This document shows, piece by piece, positions 59,941-64,000 of a DNA stretch of 64,000 nt. The notes beneath the pieces are model-generated. The model was not told the origin of the DNA, ran no database searches, and saw only the letters and a list, made by a program, of their open reading frames with translations. The stretch is from AR37 sp046723845 (GTDB lineage Bacteria; Methylomirabilota; Methylomirabilia; Rokubacteriales; CSP1-6): NCBI GenBank assembly GCA_046723845.1, contig JBKOVG010000065.1:1-64000 (forward strand). Reading direction: 5' to 3'. The first letter of the stretch is position 1. Every line of letters starts with the position of its first letter. Both the position numbers and the translations under genes were made by a program.

Positions 59941-60744
59941 TCAGGGCAACGGGATGCGCGACGGCATCCCGGTCTGCACGGTGAGGCCGCCGTCCGCCAC
60001 GAAGGCCGCGCCCGTCACGTACGAGGCGAGGTCGGAGGCGAGGAACATGATCACGTTGGCCATCTCCTCCGGGCGGCCGAGGCGGCGCATGGGTATCTGC
60101 TCGAGGGTGCCGTCGGCGAAACCCGCGATGGACAGCGAGGGCCGGAGCAGTGGCGTGTCGATGGCGCCGGGGCAGACGCAGTTCACGCGGATGTTCCGCC
60201 CCGCGTACTCGATGGCCGTCACTCGGGTGAGGTTGATCACGCCCGCTTTGGCCGCGTTGTAGGCGCCGATGGCATAGTCGGCGAAGAGCCCGGAGATGGA
60301 GGCGGTGTTCACGATGGCCCCGCCGCCGCGCTTGAGCAGCTCGGGAATGGCCCGCTTGGTGGCGCGGAACACGCTGGTGAGCCCGATGTTGATGACGTGC
60401 GCCCACACCTGCTCGTCCAGCTCGCCCGTGAAGGCGAGGCGGCTTTGCCCCGGGGGGAGTGGAGGCTGGCCGAAGGCGTTGTTGTGGAGGATGTCGAGGC
60501 CGCCGAAGGCCTCCACGGTGCCGCCCACCATGGCCTCGATGCCCGCCAGTGTCCCCGCGTCGGCCGCGATGGCCACGGCCTTGCCTCCCGATCCAGTGAT
60601 CTCCGCCGTCACCGCCTCCGCTTTCGCGCGGTCCAGATCCGCCACTGCCACCTGCGCCCCGCGCGCCGCGAATCCCATGGTGGTCGCCCGGCCGATGCCC
60701 GAGCCCGCTCCCGATACCAGCGCCACCTTGCCGTCGAAGCGCAT
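59941..60744 (-). CDS. SDR-family oxidoreductase
   Basis: 267 residues with the full active site: SGAGSGIGRATTMGF near 12, NNAFGQPP near 87, the catalytic Ser in AIVNTASISGLFAD near 150, and YNAAKAGVINLTRV near 165. VNCVCPGAIDTPLL and the GGLTVQTGMP C-terminus are typical. Substrate unknown. Confidence 0.92.
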   Translation of the reverse strand: MRFDGKVALVSGAGSGIGRATTMGFAARGAQVAVADLDRAKAEAVTAEITGSGGKAVAIAADAGTLAGIEAMVGGTVEAFGGLDILHNNAFGQPPLPPGQSRLAFTGELDEQVWAHVINIGLTSVFRATKRAIPELLKRGGGAIVNTASISGLFADYAIGAYNAAKAGVINLTRVTAIEYAGRNIRVNCVCPGAIDTPLLRPSLSIAGFADGTLEQIPMRRLGRPEEMANVIMFLASDLASYVTGAAFVADGGLTVQTGMPSRIPLP

Positions 60745-60789
60745 GTCCCGTCCTCTCGGGCGGCATTAGGAACCCGGCGCCCCAGTGTG

Positions 60790-61122
60790 TCAAGGAATGA
60801 TCACGTGCTCCTCCACCACGAAGGCCTTGATGCGTCCGATGAAGAGCGCGCCGTCGGCGAAGAGGGCCTTGGCCTCCGACGAGGCGTGCGCGCGGGCCAT
60901 GGCCGCGCGGTCGTCGTACCAGAGCTCCGCGATGCCGTCGACCTCGATCTCCGTGGTGGGAATGTCCGGGCGCGTCGGCTCTTCGCGGATGTGCGACTGC
61001 ACGTAGCGCCGGAGCCCCGGCACCGCGTGGGCGAGCGGCGCGTGGATCTCGACCCAGTGGCGCATGAACTGCTCGTGGGTCAGCCCGGCCTTGCGCGTGA
61101 GCAGCGAGATGCTCTTGATCAC
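60790..61122 (-). CDS. EthD-domain protein
   Basis: 110 residues forming one dimeric ferredoxin-like barrel: MIKSISLLTRKAGLTHEQFMRHWVEIHAPLAHAVPGLRRY contains the EthD signature (xFxxHWxxxHxPL). The terminal IGRIKAFVVEEHVIIP is the last strand. Such proteins act in degradation of ethers and other compounds or as barrels of unknown activity. Confidence 0.9.
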   Translation of the reverse strand: MIKSISLLTRKAGLTHEQFMRHWVEIHAPLAHAVPGLRRYVQSHIREEPTRPDIPTTEIEVDGIAELWYDDRAAMARAHASSEAKALFADGALFIGRIKAFVVEEHVIIP

Positions 61123-61144
61123 CGGCGTCCCTCCTTCGTGGCCA

Positions 61145-61843
61145 TCACGTTCGCGTCGAGAAGAGGTGGAACAGCGTCTTGTCGCGCCACCGGGCGACCA
61201 TGTCGAGCGGGCTCACCCCCGTGGCGTCGCGCAGGGTCGGATCGGCGCCGTGGCGGAGGAGCAGCTCCACGTATCGCCGATCGCTGCGCTTCTTCACCAG
61301 TGCGTGGAGCGCCGTCGTGCCCTTCGAGTTCTGGAAGTTCACGTTGGCGCCGTGATGCAGGAGCCGCTCCGCGGCTTTGAAGCGGCTCCACTTGATCGCA
61401 CCGAGGAAGGGTGTCTCGTCTTCCGCGACAGGGTCGAGGCGGGCGCCCGCCTTGACGAGGAGGTCGATGGCCTCCACGTCGTCGTGAAAGCCCGCCGTCC
61501 AGAGGCAGTACTCCGGCGAGGAGCCGCGCTTCAGGAGGAGCTTCGCCAGGGGCAGGTTGCGGCCCCGGCTGAGCGCATACCAGAGCGCGGTGGCCCTGAA
61601 GGCGCCGCGTCCCTCGACGAAGGCGGGCTCGTTGACGTCGAGCCCGCGATCGAGGAGGAGCCGGGCCAGGGCGAGCGAGCTGGCCGAGGTCTTCTCGCTC
61701 GCAGGAAGGCCACAGAGGAAGTGGAGCGCGTTGCGGCGCCGCTCGTCCTTCACCTGCGCGAGCTCGGGCTGGGCATCGAGCAGCGCGGAGACCGCCTCCA
61801 CGTCGAGGGCCTTGATGGCGTTGAAGAGCCGCGTTTTGCTCAT
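61145..61843 (-). CDS. Ankyrin-repeat protein (232 residues)
   Basis: Six or so ankyrin repeats: VSALLDAQPELAQVKDERRRNALHFL, LARLLLDRGLDVNEPAFVEGRG, LAKLLLKRGSSPEYCLWTAG, DLLVKAGARLDPVAEDETPFLGA, AERLLHHGANVNFQNSKGTTALHALV and VELLLRHGADPTLRDATGVSPLDM. No signal or catalytic domain. It lies 4 nt downstream of the larger ankyrin gene, so the two are co-transcribed and likely share a scaffold role. Confidence 0.9.
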   Translation of the reverse strand: MSKTRLFNAIKALDVEAVSALLDAQPELAQVKDERRRNALHFLCGLPASEKTSASSLALARLLLDRGLDVNEPAFVEGRGAFRATALWYALSRGRNLPLAKLLLKRGSSPEYCLWTAGFHDDVEAIDLLVKAGARLDPVAEDETPFLGAIKWSRFKAAERLLHHGANVNFQNSKGTTALHALVKKRSDRRYVELLLRHGADPTLRDATGVSPLDMVARWRDKTLFHLFSTRT

Positions 61844-61847
61844 GGTC

Positions 61848-63410
61848 TCACTCCCCGTCGGGCACGCCGGCCCGTCGCAACGTGTCCTGCACCGCCTCGC
61901 TCCCCCTCACCTGACGGGGGAGCCGCGCGCCCGCCGCGATGAGCAGTTCCACGATGGCGGGGTAGTCGCCGTGATCGATCTCCTCGGGCAGCTTCATGCC
62001 GATGCCACCGAAGACGTCGTGACAGTTCAGCGAGCCGTGGATGGCCGTGTCGAGCGCGTCGCCGCCGTAGCGGTTGACCTGGTGGATGTCCGCGCCGCGC
62101 TCCACGAGCAGCCGCGCCGCCTCCGCGCTCCCCCGCCAGACCGCCCAGTGGAGCGGCGGCGTCTCGTCGAGTCCGCCCAGCGCGTTCGGATCGGCGCCGG
62201 CGTCGAGGAGTCGGCGGACGTCCGTCACGTCGTTTCGCCCCGCCGCGTAGCACAGCACGTCGGGGTCGAGACCGTTCCGCTTCCGATCGTCCGCGGCGAG
62301 GCTCGCCTCGTCCGCTCCCGCACCCAGGAGCAGTCGCGCCACGTCCTCCCGGCCGTTGCGGACGGCGGACCGGAAGGGCGTGAGACCGAGATCGTCCCGG
62401 GCGTTGGGGTCGCCGCCCGCCTCCACGAGGAGCCGCACGATGGGGAGGCTGCGCCCGTACACCACCGCGCGATGGAGATGCGTCCGGTCGTGCATCCAGG
62501 GGATGCGGAAGTTGGGATCGGCGCCGTGACGGAGATAGAGCTCGACCCCGGTCGGGTTCTCGAAGTCGAGCATGCGCGCCAGGCAGTACGAGACGCGCTT
62601 GGGATGGAGCGGCGGACGCGCCTCCAGGAGGAGGCGGAGGCAGGTCACGTCGGCGAACTCGGAGGCGTGATAGAGCGCCTCGAGCCCGCACGATTCGGCG
62701 CCATCCCCGGGCTTGCCGTGCAGTTCGTTCACGTCGGCTCCCGCGGTCAGGAGCATCCGCGTCAGCTCGGCGTTGTTGGCGATGCCCGCCGCTCCGTAGA
62801 GGCTGGTCTGGACCCACGTCTCGCTCCCCTCGTGGTGGAGGAAGTGGGCGTTGACGTCGGCGCCGCGGTCGAGGAGGAGCCGCACCACGCGCACGATCCC
62901 CGCCGCCCGCCGCGCGTCGCTGCGCAGGAAACGGGAGAAGCAGGCGTAGAGGATGGGCTCGCGCGCGAGCGGGCCGCCCCGGCCGCGGGCGAGCGCGGGA
63001 TCGCGATCGAGGACGCGCGCCACCTCCGGGTCGGCGCCCGAGACGCACGCCGTGTAGAGATCGAAGCTCTCGAGGGAGGGATCGGAGGCCAGGAGCATCG
63101 AGGCCTGGCGCATGTCGCCCGAGCAGGCGGCGCGCACGAGCAACGAGGCGCGCGCACGAGCCTCGAGCTGCCGCGTCTCCACGAGCTGCTTCCAGCGTGG
63201 CCAGCTCGCCACGCCGTACTCGCGCGCGATCACGAGCTGGGCGTCGTGGAGCGCGGGCTGCGCGATGCCGCCGGCACGGAAGCGCGGGTGATGCGCGCGA
63301 AAGCGCTCCCCGGCGTCGGCGTCGCCGCGGCGAACGGCCTCCAGGAGCGCACGGGCCTGCTTGCGGTCGAACTCGAGCGACGGGCGGGGCGGGATCGGTC
63401 GGCTGGGCAT
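61848..63410 (-). CDS. Ankyrin-repeat protein (520 residues)
   Basis: An N-terminal region (KQARALLEAVRRGDADAGERF, then a short YGVASWPRWKQLVE motif found before bacterial ankyrin arrays) leads into a string of about nine ankyrin repeats (for example VVRLLLDRGADVNAHFLHHEG, TRMLLTAGADVNELHGK, VELYLRHGADPNFRIPWMHD, VRRLLDAGADPNALGGLDETPPLHWAVW). The AGGAGG site 9 nt before ATG 63410 favours that start over GTG 63416. Target protein unknown. Confidence 0.9.
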   Translation of the reverse strand: MPSRPIPPRPSLEFDRKQARALLEAVRRGDADAGERFRAHHPRFRAGGIAQPALHDAQLVIAREYGVASWPRWKQLVETRQLEARARASLLVRAACSGDMRQASMLLASDPSLESFDLYTACVSGADPEVARVLDRDPALARGRGGPLAREPILYACFSRFLRSDARRAAGIVRVVRLLLDRGADVNAHFLHHEGSETWVQTSLYGAAGIANNAELTRMLLTAGADVNELHGKPGDGAESCGLEALYHASEFADVTCLRLLLEARPPLHPKRVSYCLARMLDFENPTGVELYLRHGADPNFRIPWMHDRTHLHRAVVYGRSLPIVRLLVEAGGDPNARDDLGLTPFRSAVRNGREDVARLLLGAGADEASLAADDRKRNGLDPDVLCYAAGRNDVTDVRRLLDAGADPNALGGLDETPPLHWAVWRGSAEAARLLVERGADIHQVNRYGGDALDTAIHGSLNCHDVFGGIGMKLPEEIDHGDYPAIVELLIAAGARLPRQVRGSEAVQDTLRRAGVPDGE

Positions 63411-63585
63411 GGACACGGCCTCCTTCCAGTTGGCCGGTCGTCCGCATGCCGGGCGCTGAAGGAGTCATGACCGCCAGCGCGCGTCTAGAACCGTCGCAGG
63501 TGGGACACTCCCTTCACGCGGACCGTGGGTCGCCTGATCGACCGAGCCCGAGTATACGCCGACTCCCCGAGGTATGCTCGGGGCG

Positions 63586-64000
63586 ATGCCCGAGCTCCCC
63601 GAGGTCGAATGCGGCCGCCGCATCGCCATGAAGGTTGCCCAGGGCCGCCGCATCGTGGAGGCCCGCTGCGCCGACGATCCCATCGTTTTCGAAGGCGTGG
63701 CGCCCGCCCGCTTCCGTCGCGCCCTCGTGGGCCGCCGCGTGCGGGCAGTGCGCCGCCACGGCAAGCACCTCTGGTTCGAGCTCGACCGCCGGCCGTGGCC
63801 GTGTCTCCACTTCGGCATGACGGGCGGCTTCCACACCGCGCCGGGCGGGCCGCGCGTCAGGCTCAAATCGAGCCGGAAACGACCGGATCACGCGTGGCCG
63901 CCGCACTTCACCAAGCTCCACCTCGTGTTCGACGACGGCGGCGAGCTCGTGCTCGCCGATGCACGGCGGCTCGGCCGCATCCGCCTCCGCCACGATCCCG
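63586..64000 (+). CDS. Formamidopyrimidine-DNA glycosylase (Fpg/Nei), 5' part, runs off the right edge
   Basis: 138 residues are visible. The N-terminus is PELPEVE after Met, giving the catalytic Pro2 and Glu3. The conserved beta-strand Lys is in RRHGKHLWFEL near 58. LHFGMTGGFH (the void-filling Met region) lies near 75. The enzyme excises oxidised bases. The zinc finger and H2TH motif lie beyond the window. The neighbouring ankyrin pair is divergent. Confidence 0.93.
   Translation, partial: MPELPEVECGRRIAMKVAQGRRIVEARCADDPIVFEGVAPARFRRALVGRRVRAVRRHGKHLWFELDRRPWPCLHFGMTGGFHTAPGGPRVRLKSSRKRPDHAWPPHFTKLHLVFDDGGELVLADARRLGRIRLRHDP

Overview
The window is very G+C-rich bacterial DNA with dense, mostly short operons. 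It encodes many F420/FMN luciferase-like oxidoreductases, short-chain dehydrogenases (SDRs), acyl-CoA dehydrogenases, a two-subunit molybdenum hydroxylase, DinB and phytanoyl-CoA dioxygenase proteins, and a DNA topoisomerase VI B subunit at the left edge. This mix suggests an uncultivated soil or groundwater lineage of the Candidatus Rokubacteria / Methylomirabilota type. That assignment is inferred from gene content only; there is no rRNA or tRNA gene in the window.

1-18.7 kb is ordinary chromosome: topoisomerase VI B (partial), a membrane redoxin whose active-site Cys codon is TGA (probable selenoprotein with a bSECIS hairpin), a methyltransferase, an ECF sigma / zinc anti-sigma pair, a HAMP-cyclase, an LLM oxidoreductase, a 213-bp palindromic element, an M20 peptidase, an amidohydrolase-fold protein without metal ligands, a hydroxyacid dehydrogenase, MFS and Ada-like genes, SDR, DinB and hydrolase genes, an Ldh-family dehydrogenase and a secreted esterase.

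18.7-35.1 kb is the notable region: a cluster of 13 attC recombination sites (59-base-element type), all in the same orientation and each lying at the 3' end of one or two plus-strand genes. No integron integrase is present, so this is a CALIN-type gene-cassette array. Five of the 13 cassettes carry orphan PF04392-family ABC substrate-binding proteins. The others carry a 1123-residue cyclase-ATPase-TPR regulator, two methyltransferases, a DUF433/DUF5615 toxin-antitoxin pair, a nucleotidyltransferase, a serine hydrolase and small enzymes. Several cassette genes are truncated or frameshifted. The array is bracketed by an approximately 95-bp direct repeat of the 3' end of the dipeptidase gene that follows it.

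35.1-64 kb returns to chromosomal genes: a dipeptidase, SMP-30 and TPR genes, a kinase remnant, an acyl-CoA dehydrogenase pair, a lower-G+C patch with a BrnT-like fragment and a DUF6941-like gene, an SDR, a second inverted-repeat element, an enolase-superfamily gene, a split PqiA-PqiA-PqiB lipid-transport operon, YihY, a deleted LLM gene, hydrolase and EamA genes, two phytanoyl-CoA dioxygenases around an MFS gene, a truncated RidA next to a crotonase tail, an acyltransferase-like membrane protein, IorAB-type hydroxylase subunits, SDR, EthD, two ankyrin proteins and a partial Fpg/Nei glycosylase.
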